Assembly: GCA_013044465.1 (NCBI GenBank)
Contig: JABEUL010000037.1
Span: 1 to 16,010 of the forward strand
DNA length: 16,010 nt
Reading direction: 5' to 3'
Origin: Acidimicrobiales bacterium
Lineage (GTDB): Bacteria > Actinomycetota > Acidimicrobiia > Acidimicrobiales > JABEUL01
Below are positions 6,344-14,554 of this stretch, piece by piece (the first letter of the stretch is position 1; the number at the start of each line of letters is the position of its first letter). The notes under the pieces were generated by a model, which saw only the letters and a program-made list of their open reading frames with translations, was not told the origin of the DNA and made no database searches. A program made the translations under genes and the position numbers.

Positions 6344-7987
6344 CTAAGTTGGACCAATATCTCTTTTATTGAATCTGTAAGCTCCTAAAAGTGTTCCCAC
6401 TACTCCGATTCCTGTCATTATCACAGCTGATTTCCAGTTAATGCTGGCGGCAGGGTAGGGAGATACTTGGTGAAAAATAGAAGTATCCACCAGAAACTGA
6501 CTAGATTTTCCAAGTCCCGCAATAATTTCAACCATCATTGACCAAGCTAGTATCCCATAACCAGCTAATGAAGTTTTTGTGGGAAACCACCCAAAAGCAA
6601 AAATTGCGCAGCCCGCTACCAAGATGCCAGGTGGCATGATATTGACAATAGAAAGCAACACGCCAGTGAAACCTTGACCAAGATGTTCTGTAGCTAGAAC
6701 AATCCAAATCAACAATATAGAGACAAGTCCCACCAAAAATTCAGAAGCTATAAGAACCATAATTCTGCCGCCGAACCATCGAAGCCTTGATATGGGCTTG
6801 CTTAGGAGTGTATCCAGATGGCCAGAAGATTCCTCGGCTCTCATTGCCAAAACCTGGCCAAGGAGCATGAATGCAAAAAGCATTGCTAGGATCACAAAAG
6901 ATAATCCAAGGAAAAGATTGGAGCCGTTTCCTTGGCCCCCAATTCTTTCAAGCACAGTTTTCACTGAAGAACCAGTAATAGTGCTCCCTACTGATTCGGC
7001 AACTCTAGCCAAAATTAAACCGGTGACTGATATGGAAATCAGCCATGAGAAAAGATTCGTCGATATCAATTTGAAAGAAAATGCAAGAGAACTTCTTAAA
7101 TACTTTGGAGAAATACGAGATGGTGTCCTGACTCCCACCGCACTTTGGCCCAAGTCCCTCCTAGATGCCATCGCTACCGAGGCAGCTAAACATAATCCTG
7201 AGCACAAGAAGATCGGAAGCAAAAATATTGGCTTTGGGTCAATCATCGGATGCAATAGCTCCACCCAACCTATAGGCGATAAATAATCCAGCCAGTGAAG
7301 TCCTATTCCAGAATCTCCAACCAACCTTAGAGCGTAGCTAATTCCGAGCAGCCATCCCAATGCGATGTTAACTGTTTTTCTCTCGGCAAATAACTGCGAT
7401 GCTAGAGCTCCAAATGAAATAAATAGAAGGGGAGTTGAAGTGATGGCCAGTGCAAAAAATGCGCACTGCAAAAAGGAAAATCCCAAATGGCTTTGCATGC
7501 TACCCAGATAGACAACAAAGGTAATTGCTACCCACATTGAAACAACCGCCTCGGTGAGACCAATAATAACTTGCAACGTGGCCGAAGCCAGAGTCGTCGT
7601 CCCTGCTATTACATGTTCCCAAGTCAAGTTTTCCTCTTCACCCCTTAAGGCTTTGGAGCTAAGAAAGATTGCCCACAGAGCACCAATGATTATTAGAGTA
7701 AAGAAAGACTTAAATACGGTGAAACCTGCAATTTGATCTAAATGATAGGCAGGACCAAATAAAGAATTTGTAGCCACATTTGTGGAAAACACCGACTGCA
7801 GCATTTTTCTTGAGGCTGCTGTAGGGTAAAAAGACTTGTAGCTAATTGATGATGAAAGAATAACTATCCCAAAGGCTACTGACCATAAAAGTGACGACTT
7901 AACTGAGGTCCTTATCGCCCGTCTAAAGGGCACTTGAGTCCTTTTTACGGGACTAAATGAAATCTTGGGAACCAAAGTAACTGTCAT
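6344..7987 (-). CDS. ABC-2 type exporter permease (12-TM, 'polyketide antibiotic exporter' class)
   Basis: A 547-aa integral membrane protein made of two similar halves, each with about six hydrophobic segments. Examples are SLLWSVAFGIVIL near residue 33, FFTLIIIGALWAIFL near 96, LFLGLSFVILAMLFAFMLL near 357, and a final segment VIMTGIGVVGTLLGA near 525. Diagnostic stretches are SYALRLVGDSGIGLHWLDYLSPIGWVE split across the middle of the protein and AEESSGHLDTLLSKPISRLRW in the cytoplasmic loop of the second half, both typical of the large ABC-2 permeases annotated as exporters of polyketide antibiotics. The ATG at 7987 is 5 nt after the ATPase stop, and its ribosome-binding site GGAAAG is inside the ATPase gene, so the two are co-translated. 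The substrate cannot be read from sequence; drugs, lipids or secondary metabolites are possible. Confidence 0.9.
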   Translation of the reverse strand: MTVTLVPKISFSPVKRTQVPFRRAIRTSVKSSLLWSVAFGIVILSSSISYKSFYPTAASRKMLQSVFSTNVATNSLFGPAYHLDQIAGFTVFKSFFTLIIIGALWAIFLSSKALRGEEENLTWEHVIAGTTTLASATLQVIIGLTEAVVSMWVAITFVVYLGSMQSHLGFSFLQCAFFALAITSTPLLFISFGALASQLFAERKTVNIALGWLLGISYALRLVGDSGIGLHWLDYLSPIGWVELLHPMIDPKPIFLLPIFLCSGLCLAASVAMASRRDLGQSAVGVRTPSRISPKYLRSSLAFSFKLISTNLFSWLISISVTGLILARVAESVGSTITGSSVKTVLERIGGQGNGSNLFLGLSFVILAMLFAFMLLGQVLAMRAEESSGHLDTLLSKPISRLRWFGGRIMVLIASEFLVGLVSILLIWIVLATEHLGQGFTGVLLSIVNIMPPGILVAGCAIFAFGWFPTKTSLAGYGILAWSMMVEIIAGLGKSSQFLVDTSIFHQVSPYPAASINWKSAVIMTGIGVVGTLLGAYRFNKRDIGPT

Positions 7988-7992
7988 TTAAT

Positions 7993-8883
7993 TCACTTTC
8001 CATAAAGTGAAACAAAAAGTTCTTCAAGGGAGGGCTCATGGCTAAAAAAAGAAATGACCGGGAAATTTGATATATGTTTTAAAAGTTCGTTGAAATCTCC
8101 ATTGAACTTGAATCTAAGATGACCATGACCACTAGAGAGAAGAGCAACGCCTCTAATTGCAGAGATATCAGGTACACTGTCTTTGAATTGAATAACAATT
8201 TCTGATGATGAAAGATGTTTGAACTCACCTAAGTTTCCAGATTCAATAAGCTTGCCATCGCGCAATATGTAAACCTGATCACAAAGTGCTTCGACCTCAC
8301 TTAAAATATGGGAGGAGAGAAATACGGTTTGTCCATTGGCTCTAGCTTCGTGAATACATCCCCTAAATTCAACTTCCATAAGTGGATCCAATCCTGCTGT
8401 AGGCTCATCAAGAATCAAGAGGCTTGATCTTGTCATCAAAGCACCAATAAGAGCAACTTTTTGCTTATTTCCCTTTGAATATGTCCTGAATTTTCTAGAA
8501 GTGTCGAGTTTGAACCGCTCAATTAATTCCTGTCGATATGAATCATCACTATGTCCACGTAGGTTTGCAAGCAAGTCCAAAGCTTGAGCCCCAGTCAGGT
8601 CGGGCCAAAGATTACTTTCCCCAGGTACGTAGGCAAGGTTTTCATGTATGGCAACCTTATCTTTTTGACTATCCAGGCCAAATATTGTTGCGCTTCCACT
8701 CGTCGGTTTAACTAAACCAAGAAGCAACCTTATGGTCGTTGTCTTTCCGGCGCCATTTGGACCAAGGTAACCTACTATTTGACCCTTATTGATTTGGATG
8801 GAAAGGTGATCTAGTGCAACAGTTTTCCCATAATGCTTGGATAAGTCCTTGCATTCAATAGCGATTTCTGAATTCTTTTCCAC
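7993..8883 (-). CDS. ABC transporter ATP-binding protein
   Basis: A 296-aa nucleotide-binding subunit partnering the downstream permease. Seen: Walker A GPNGAGKTT near residue 41, signature motif YSKGNKQKV near 134 (a variant of LSGGQ), Walker B LLILDEP followed by the D-loop AGLDP near 155, and the H-switch SSH near 190. At the Q-loop position it reads YVPGESNLWPDLTG, with Gly-Glu in place of the usual Gln, a variant I associate with this exporter class. After the catalytic core there is a C-terminal extension of about 80 residues typical of drug-type ATPases. The start is a GTG at 8883 with a stop just upstream in frame, and the ribosome-binding site is weak. Gene order ATPase-permease with a terminator after the permease defines a two-gene operon. 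Confidence 0.93.
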   Translation of the reverse strand: MEKNSEIAIECKDLSKHYGKTVALDHLSIQINKGQIVGYLGPNGAGKTTTIRLLLGLVKPTSGSATIFGLDSQKDKVAIHENLAYVPGESNLWPDLTGAQALDLLANLRGHSDDSYRQELIERFKLDTSRKFRTYSKGNKQKVALIGALMTRSSLLILDEPTAGLDPLMEVEFRGCIHEARANGQTVFLSSHILSEVEALCDQVYILRDGKLIESGNLGEFKHLSSSEIVIQFKDSVPDISAIRGVALLSSGHGHLRFKFNGDFNELLKHISNFPVISFFSHEPSLEELFVSLYGK

Positions 8884-8914
8884 ACTTTTATGCTTTCATC
8901 TCATCTTATGAAGG

Positions 8915-8942
8915 AGCTTAGTGGATAAGACTTGTCCAAGCT
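8915..8942. other. Imperfect inverted repeat between the VOC and ABC genes
   Basis: AGCTT (8915-8919) pairs with AAGCT (8938-8942) and GGATAAG (8923-8929) with CTTGTCC (8931-8937, one G-T pair), with a 3-nt bulge. It lies 30-60 nt downstream of the VOC stop and 32 nt upstream of the ABC ATPase start. No T-run follows on the minus strand, so it is at best a weak terminator or a leader structure. Confidence 0.3.
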
Positions 8943-8972
8943 GTCACCAATGGATCTCTATGTGAGGAGGGC

Positions 8973-9746
8973 TCAGTCTTTTCTCAACTTAAATTTGGCT
9001 CCGCTTGGATCGGCAACCGACGCGATTCGGCCGTAGGGAGTATCAGTTGGCCCGTCAAGAATCTGACCATCAAGAGCAGAAACGGTTTTACATGTCTCAT
9101 CGACATTGTCGACTTCCCAATAAATTGACCAGAAACTACTATCACCTTCCGGATTAAAACTCGATGCATCCATGACTCCGATTAAGTCGTCATTGCCATT
9201 AGGCCCTACAAAAACTGAGTATCTAAATTCATCCGTATTACTAACTTCATTTACACTCCACCCAAAGCACTTTGTGTAGAAATCGATCTCACCTTTATAA
9301 TCTGTGGCAAACAATTCAAACCATGAAGGTGTCCCATGTTCGTTTATTTGTACAAATCCTGGGAAAGTATCAGCTTGCCAAATGCCAGTCGTCGCCCCGT
9401 TTGGATCCAAGATGACACACTGAGTACCTAAATTAGCAATTACATCGGCCTCGCCCATAGTGGTGCCGCCATTTGCTTTGACTAATTCGAGTGTTTGTGA
9501 AATATCTGTGACTGAAAGATAGCTCTTCCACGTGTTATTTGCTTTCATGTCGCCCATGTCGCCCATTCCTCCCGCAATAGGAGTTCCATTCTTTGTGAAC
9601 ATGAAATAGCCTCCAAATTCTGGACTTGGGTCCTGAGCAACCCAACCAAACACTTGGGAGTAAAAACTTCTGCTTCTCTCTACGTCACTAGTCCATAGAT
9701 CCACCCAGCAGGGCGCTCCGTTTGGAACTACATTTCTTATTGCCAT
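8973..9746 (-). CDS. Tandem VOC (glyoxalase/bleomycin resistance-like) domain protein
   Basis: A 257-aa cytoplasmic protein with two vicinal-oxygen-chelate domains. Domain 1 spans about residues 8-125, with WVDLWTSD, FYSQVFGW, GGYFMF, DPNGATTGIWQ. Domain 2 spans about 132-257, with SWFELFATD, FYTKCFGW, FWSIYWEVDNVDE, PYGRIASVADPSGA. This layout matches the actinobacterial glyoxalase-like proteins of the CFP-30B type. The His/Glu metal ligands of true glyoxalase I are not evident at the expected first-strand positions, so catalysis should not be assumed. Start: the frame is open to 9920, but ATG 9746 has a strong AAGGGAG (9758-9752) 5 nt upstream and begins right before the first domain. It stands alone, 89 bp upstream of the ABC operon. 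Confidence 0.9.
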   Translation of the reverse strand: MAIRNVVPNGAPCWVDLWTSDVERSRSFYSQVFGWVAQDPSPEFGGYFMFTKNGTPIAGGMGDMGDMKANNTWKSYLSVTDISQTLELVKANGGTTMGEADVIANLGTQCVILDPNGATTGIWQADTFPGFVQINEHGTPSWFELFATDYKGEIDFYTKCFGWSVNEVSNTDEFRYSVFVGPNGNDDLIGVMDASSFNPEGDSSFWSIYWEVDNVDETCKTVSALDGQILDGPTDTPYGRIASVADPSGAKFKLRKD

Positions 9747-10067
9747 AATTGCTCCCTTGAAAGTCTGACTAAGTAACAAGATTAGCAGGAGCTCGCCTCT
9801 AACTCCCTTGGGTATGACAAACCAGAAGTGAAGGTAGACAAGCCCAGAACTGACTTGACCTCCTACAAATTTAAAACTTTGGAAAGCCGTACTTTGGGGA
9901 GTGCCAATCCAACCAACCAAGCCCTATCTTTCTTTGCGGATTATTCAGCATCTCTCAACCACACTAATGTGCCTTATTTGAGGTGAATTGTGCAGTTAAC
10001 CTGAGTTAATAGTAGTCTTTTCCTTAGATATCTGGGATAAGCCAGATTGTGGCAGAAAGCTGTGGAA
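9747..10067. other. Divergent intergenic region between the VOC and repeat-protein genes
   Basis: About 320 bp without a gene. It must hold promoters for both genes, but I found no pair of boxes close to consensus on either strand. The only regularity is a direct repeat AGTTAA-CCTG-AGTTAA at about 9994-10009, roughly 60 nt before the start of the large exported protein, which could be a regulator site. Confidence 0.3.
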
Positions 10068-13000
10068 ATGGATCATTTCGTGGGTAAAGGGGTGAAGCAG
10101 ATTGCCTTAATTGCGTCAATTCTTGTTTCTTTTTTGGTTCCATTTGGACTGGTGAGCCAATCAGCACTTGCAGCGGTGGTTCCAAGTATTACTTCAATTA
10201 CACCTAACACCTCAAATGTCAGTGGGGGAATAAATACAACAATCACAGGTTCTGGATTTACAGGTGCTACTTCTGTCACATTTGGATCTACAAATGCTTC
10301 TGGTTTCACCGTAGTTTCAGATACAGAGATCACCCTTAGCGTTCCTCAAGCAACTTCGGCTGGAACTGTGGATGTCACTGTGACCACCCCACAGGGTTCA
10401 TCAGTTCTTACAAGTAGCGATAAGTTCACCTACACCACTCCAGGTCAGATTACCTATACTCCAATAACTCCAATCAGAATCTGTGACACGAGATCTCCAG
10501 GTGTTGGAATAAGTCCCAATCAGTGCAATAGCGGAAATGGGACACTACAAGCAGGAAGCACAATTGACGTAGTAGTAGCAGGGGAGTCTGGAATACCTGC
10601 AAATGCTATTTCTGCCGTATTGAATGTAACTGTGACGAACCCTTCCATAGGAGGGTATCTGACTGTATATCCAAGTGGCGAACTAAAGCCACCATCATCA
10701 AATGTTAACTTTGTGGCAAATGAAAGTATTCCAAATCTTGTACAAGTGAGCCTAGGAGCACATGGAGCAGTTTCGATCTACAATTTAGTTGGATCAGCTG
10801 ACGTAATTGTAGATGTCGAAGGTTACAGCACTATTTCTGCCACACCAATTGTCAGTGGTCAATTTGTCCCACTCTCCCCATCAAGAATCTGTGATACTAG
10901 GCCGGTTGGTCTTGGGGTCACATCTAACCAATGTGATACAGGTTCCAAAGGAACTGTGCAGGCAGGAGGATTACTGTCGGTTAACGTTGCAAACATTGCA
11001 GGCGTCCCGAGCAATGCGTCTGCTTTGGTGGCAAATGTCACTGCCACTAATACCACTTCAGCAGGGTATCTAACAGTGTATGGAGGAGCCTCTAGGCCAA
11101 CAGCTTCCAACCTGAATTTCTCATCAAATCAAAGCGTAGCCAATAGAGTAATCGTGCCGATAGATCCTTCCACTGGTGAGATCTATATCTATAACTTCAT
11201 GGGGTCCACTGATGTAATAGTTGATGTCAACGGCTATTACACAGGAAACACATCTTCAGTGAGCGGGACTTCATTCAGCGGGACAAGCCCAGTGAGAATC
11301 TGTGACACAAGACCAAGTAATGGAACCTCAGTGATTTCTAACCAATGTGACACAGGCAGCAATACAACTCTCCAAGCTGGTGGATCTATGAATGTCAAGG
11401 TGAGAGGAGTAGGGTCAGTGCCTACTAATGCTGTGGCTGTAGTGCTAAATGTAACCACGACTAATTCAACTACTGCTGGATTCTTCACCCTTTACCCTGA
11501 ACCAGCTACCCCAATCACACCTCCAGTTATCTCAGATGTAAACTTTGCATCTGGTGAAACAAGGGCCAATGTCACAATTGTCAAGGTGGGAGCAAATGAC
11601 TCAATAACTGTCTTTTCACATTCCGCATCTGATGTAGTAATCGATGTAATGGGCTGGTACTCAAGCTCATCGATATTTGTGAGTTCACTCACTCCCTCCC
11701 AAGGACCAATTGCAGGGGGCACGTCAGTTGCAATCAGTGGTGTTGGCTTCAGCGGTGCAACTGCAGTCAACTTTGGTTCCACCCCAGCTACCAGCTTCTC
11801 AGTGACTTCAGATACCTCAATTACTGCAACAAGCCCAGCAAGTCCGGCAGGAAATGTCGATGTCACAGTAGTAACTGCAAGTGGAGTATCACCCTTAGGA
11901 GTTGGAGACACCTTTGGCTTTGTGGCGTGGAATATTACAAATAGTTATCCGGCAGTTGTTACAGATGTACTTGCCATAGCCTGTCCCAGCTCCACCAACT
12001 GTTATGCAGTGGCACAACTCGACAACGGATCTAAAGGTATACTTTCAACTTCTAATGCAGGAGCTACTTGGAATACTTATCTATTGAGCTTTAGTACTGC
12101 AAACATAAGTGCAATTACTTGCTCTTCAGCTACTACCTGCATTGCTTATGGCACAAGTTATTTGTCTGGCTTGAGTTTAGCTTATGAATCATCCAATGGC
12201 GGCGCAACATGGAATAGTTCAACTTTCCCATATGGCCCGACTTCAATAACTAATATTGCCTGCACATCTTCTACTAATTGTTTTGCAGTGGGCTCAGATT
12301 TGAATCAGGGATATTATTTGCTCGAATCCCAAGACTCCGGATTAACTTGGACCACAATTTCCTCATCTCAAAGCGGAATAGGAGGGGACCATTTGGCTTG
12401 CACCGCTCCATCAAACTGCATTCTAACTACAGCAAGTATGAATTTGAGCACTTCCGTTGAGTACACTACCGACAATGGAACTACTTGGTCTACTTCGCCA
12501 ATTCCTCAATTACTTATATCTTATGGCGTGGCTTGCATATCAAGCTCTACTTGCATTGCCATAGGTATAGGTGCTGCCTATACTCCAGCCATAGTGATTT
12601 CAACTGATTCAGGAATGTCTTGGTCAAGCCAGACGGTACCTTCTTCACTGTCCAGTTTCAAAGGAATAACTTGTGATTCGGCTGCGACTTGTTATGTCTG
12701 GGGAAATGATGGAAATGGAAATGCGACCATAATTTCCTCCAGCAATGGAGCGAATTCTTGGGTGGCCGACAAGACTTCCACAACTCTAAACAGCATAAAT
12801 GATATTACATGTGGACCCAATGACACTTGCTATGCCAACGGAGTAGATACGAATTCCAATGCAGCCATGGAAATTGAAATTGGTTCTGGGACCTCATGGT
12901 CAGTGAATGCACTGCCCTCATCTCTTTTGGGGATTAATGGGGTTGCTTGCAATGTAAGCAATAGTTGTTGGTTAGTCGGATCTAATATGCAGACAAGTGG

Positions 13001-14006
13001 CAGCATGTTGGCAGGCAAAGGGTTAATTTTTGAGACATCAAGTAGTGGCTCATCTTGGTCGGGACAGAACTTGGCAACGGGCATTTCTGGGTTAAACGGA
13101 ATCTCATGTCCTTCGGTTTCCGAGTGTTATGTAAGTGGATACGACTCTAGTGGGGGTGCGAATTCCATAATTTTACACACTACAGATGGAGGCACGACCT
13201 GGAGCGAGTTACCCATCAACATCAGTAATGCGAATCTCAGTAACTTGGTCTGTCCTCAATCAGCGGTTTGCTTAGCCAGGAATATGAGTGGTGCAAACAG
13301 TGAAATAATAGTGTCGACGAATTCCGCAGTTAGTTGGTCAGTTTCAACTCTCCCTGTAGCCAATGCCACAGTCAATTACTTCGATTGTTCAGGAAGCAAT
13401 TGTTACGCAAGTGCCCAGAGCCCATTCCCATCGCAAACTCAATACATGCTTAGTTCAACTGACGATGGACAGTCATGGTCGGCTTATACGCTTCCTTCAA
13501 CAATCATTTCAGTATCTGGCCTTTCGTGTGTCAGCTCAACTACATGTTATGCAATTGGACAGGATAGTCAAAGTACGAATTATTTCATCATGACGACTAA
13601 TGGGGGAAGCTCTTGGCAGGAAAATGCAACCACGCTGTCACCATTGGGAGTAAATAATTTAGCTTGCGACGTATCTGCTTGTTATGTGTCCGCTTACAAT
13701 CAATATTTTAGTTCTGTGTTTGAATCTACATCAGATGCAGGGACTACTTGGACGATTGATTCCACACCAGCATTTCAGTTTTCAGTCATTGAAAATTGCT
13801 CAAATTCAGACTTGTGCGAAGCCGTAGGTATAAACGTTTCATCGTATTTTCTCCTAAGGGCAAATGGTGGAGCAACCACCTGGAGTGTGGATCCCTTCCC
13901 GTCGTCGCTTACGATAATAATTGATGTCAGTTGCCCCGCATCGAACACTTGCTACGGCGTAGCGGCCGGATCGGGCACCGTTGGATCAGTCATAGTGAAG
14001 GAATAG
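10068..14006 (+). CDS. Large exported repeat protein: TIG, three ICDTR repeats, TIG, 15 Asp-box/Cys-pair repeats
   Basis: A 1312-aa protein from ATG 10068 (TTG 10047 is an upstream alternative without better support). Residues 1-35 are a Sec signal peptide with basic N-region GKGVK, core IALIASILVSFLVPFGLV and likely cleavage after SALA. Residues about 36-123: IPT/TIG domain with ITPNTSNVSGG and ITGSGFTGA. Residues about 127-531: three repeats of about 136 aa, each with RICDTR (Arg at 137, 273 and 410), then an N-Q-C, an LNVT/ANVT-type stretch and DVIVDV-GYY. Residues about 535-625: second TIG domain. Residues about 636-1312: fifteen units of about 46 aa, each opening with a Cys pair (C-x3 to 5-C-[YFI]) and, except in the last, carrying an Asp-box-like S-x-D-x-G-x-[TS]-W. 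No LPXTG motif, membrane anchor or catalytic motif is seen. Probably a secreted or surface adhesin or glycan-binding protein (inference). Confidence 0.92.
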   Translation: MDHFVGKGVKQIALIASILVSFLVPFGLVSQSALAAVVPSITSITPNTSNVSGGINTTITGSGFTGATSVTFGSTNASGFTVVSDTEITLSVPQATSAGTVDVTVTTPQGSSVLTSSDKFTYTTPGQITYTPITPIRICDTRSPGVGISPNQCNSGNGTLQAGSTIDVVVAGESGIPANAISAVLNVTVTNPSIGGYLTVYPSGELKPPSSNVNFVANESIPNLVQVSLGAHGAVSIYNLVGSADVIVDVEGYSTISATPIVSGQFVPLSPSRICDTRPVGLGVTSNQCDTGSKGTVQAGGLLSVNVANIAGVPSNASALVANVTATNTTSAGYLTVYGGASRPTASNLNFSSNQSVANRVIVPIDPSTGEIYIYNFMGSTDVIVDVNGYYTGNTSSVSGTSFSGTSPVRICDTRPSNGTSVISNQCDTGSNTTLQAGGSMNVKVRGVGSVPTNAVAVVLNVTTTNSTTAGFFTLYPEPATPITPPVISDVNFASGETRANVTIVKVGANDSITVFSHSASDVVIDVMGWYSSSSIFVSSLTPSQGPIAGGTSVAISGVGFSGATAVNFGSTPATSFSVTSDTSITATSPASPAGNVDVTVVTASGVSPLGVGDTFGFVAWNITNSYPAVVTDVLAIACPSSTNCYAVAQLDNGSKGILSTSNAGATWNTYLLSFSTANISAITCSSATTCIAYGTSYLSGLSLAYESSNGGATWNSSTFPYGPTSITNIACTSSTNCFAVGSDLNQGYYLLESQDSGLTWTTISSSQSGIGGDHLACTAPSNCILTTASMNLSTSVEYTTDNGTTWSTSPIPQLLISYGVACISSSTCIAIGIGAAYTPAIVISTDSGMSWSSQTVPSSLSSFKGITCDSAATCYVWGNDGNGNATIISSSNGANSWVADKTSTTLNSINDITCGPNDTCYANGVDTNSNAAMEIEIGSGTSWSVNALPSSLLGINGVACNVSNSCWLVGSNMQTSGSMLAGKGLIFETSSSGSSWSGQNLATGISGLNGISCPSVSECYVSGYDSSGGANSIILHTTDGGTTWSELPINISNANLSNLVCPQSAVCLARNMSGANSEIIVSTNSAVSWSVSTLPVANATVNYFDCSGSNCYASAQSPFPSQTQYMLSSTDDGQSWSAYTLPSTIISVSGLSCVSSTTCYAIGQDSQSTNYFIMTTNGGSSWQENATTLSPLGVNNLACDVSACYVSAYNQYFSSVFESTSDAGTTWTIDSTPAFQFSVIENCSNSDLCEAVGINVSSYFLLRANGGATTWSVDPFPSSLTIIIDVSCPASNTCYGVAAGSGTVGSVIVKE
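10474..11665 (+). repeat. Three tandem ICDTR domain repeats (about 408 bp period)
   Basis: Coding-level repeat. AGAATCTGTGA, encoding R-I-C-D, recurs at 10476, 10884 and 11295, i.e. periods of 408 and 411 nt. Each unit carries two Cys (in ICDTR and NQC) and ends in a DVIVDV-GYY-like strand, the third as VIDVMGWYS. The units differ clearly at DNA level, so the duplication is not recent. Confidence 0.75.
11976..14006 (+). repeat. Fifteen Asp-box/Cys-pair repeats (beta-propeller type)
   Basis: Units of about 135-150 nt, each encoding a short strand, a Cys pair, a strand of the ILSTS kind and an Asp-box ending in TW or SW. Fourteen are complete; the fifteenth stops after GSVIVKE, before the Asp-box. 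The region just before the first unit (AWNITNSYP) looks like the strand that the last unit lacks. Confidence 0.7.
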
Positions 14007-14117
14007 CCGGCTAGCTGCTGGTTTGCTGGAGAGTCAGAATTGAATAAACATCCTCATCACAATTGGGTGCAGTTGCTGTATTCTGCGCTTTCAAAACCTT
14101 GCGCTTAGATTTAGGAG

Positions 14118-14123
14118 TATAAT
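14118..14123 (+). promoter_or_regulatory. Candidate -10 box of the 55-aa cysteine-rich gene
   Basis: A perfect TATAAT, 35 nt before the ATG at 14159, with no good -35 at 16-18 nt upstream. The same bases also read as AGGAG-TATA-ATG followed by an 8-codon frame ending in TGA at 14148, so the TATAAT could be incidental to a short leader frame. Confidence 0.35.
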
Positions 14124-14158
14124 GAGGATCGGGGCCGCTAATAGTTGATGGAGTGCAG

Positions 14159-14326
14159 ATGCAGGAAAGTACCGACGACAAAAGAACCAGTCAAGATCTT
14201 GAAGGCGGAGTATTGCTGATTAAATGCGCTGATTGTGGGTGCATGGTTAGCAGAGGAATTCGACATGAATTGTGTGAGGACTCTAACTGTTGTTGTCAAG
14301 ACTTGCCCATTGCTGCCGATGCATAA
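14159..14326 (+). CDS. Very small cysteine-rich protein (55 aa), putative zinc-binding
   Basis: ATG 14159 is preceded by GGAG (14150-14153) with a 5-nt spacer, an excellent ribosome-binding site, and the frame ends at TAA 14324. Seven of 55 residues are Cys: Cys23, 26 and 28 in KCADCGCM, and Cys39, 44, 45 and 46 in ELCEDSNCCCQD. An acidic, polar N-terminus (MQESTDDKRTSQDLEG) precedes them, and the end is short (LPIAADA). The CxxCxC ... Cx4CCC pattern suggests a small zinc-ribbon or other metal-binding knot. There is no signal peptide, so it is probably cytoplasmic. It stands alone between the large repeat protein and the phosphatase gene. I do not recognise a named family. The antisense frame here lacks any supporting signal. 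Confidence 0.65.
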   Translation: MQESTDDKRTSQDLEGGVLLIKCADCGCMVSRGIRHELCEDSNCCCQDLPIAADA

Positions 14327-14410
14327 TGTTTGCTTATCGCAATTAACAAGGTGCGCCGCTGGAAGCTTAAACGCCTGGACATTGATCCAAGGACCGCAAA
14401 TTTCTATCTG

Positions 14411-14431
14411 AAAAAAGCGATTTATGATCGC
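14411..14431 (-). terminator. Orphan intrinsic terminator-like hairpin on the minus strand
   Basis: On the minus strand GCGAT-CATAA-ATCGC (14431-14417) is followed directly by six T (14416-14411). The form is typical of an intrinsic terminator, but no minus-strand gene lies to its right; the neighbouring genes are all on the plus strand. It may end a short antisense or small RNA starting within 14432-14584. I see no gene elsewhere in 14327-14584. Confidence 0.35.
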
Positions 14432-14548
14432 CACGTTTTGGCACTTTCTTAAGCATTTATGACTCAAATGCCAACGCGTCTATTATCTTGCATGCAATTA
14501 AGATTTCCTCTTGTGGGTAACAGATTTTCGCACGTATATGGGTCAGAG

Positions 14549-14554
14549 TATGAT
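14549..14554 (+). promoter_or_regulatory. Candidate -10 box of the phosphatase/kinase operon
   Basis: TATGAT (5 of 6) lies 30 nt before the phosphatase ATG; the hexamer 17 nt upstream matches the -35 consensus poorly. The ATG itself lacks a clear ribosome-binding site. Confidence 0.3.

Noticed and set aside
6792..7286. 164-codon plus-strand frame inside the permease gene
   Set aside because: It lies fully antisense to a convincing 12-TM permease; its translation is low-complexity with no motif or ribosome-binding site support.
10068..14006. Sialidase activity, suggested by many Asp-boxes
   Set aside because: Asp-boxes occur in many non-enzymatic propellers; the arginine triad and other sialidase catalytic residues are not visible, and the units are shorter and Cys-paired.
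14138..14467. 109-codon minus-strand frame
   Set aside because: It is antisense to the better supported 55-aa gene and contains a terminator-like hairpin; no motif or ribosome-binding site supports it.
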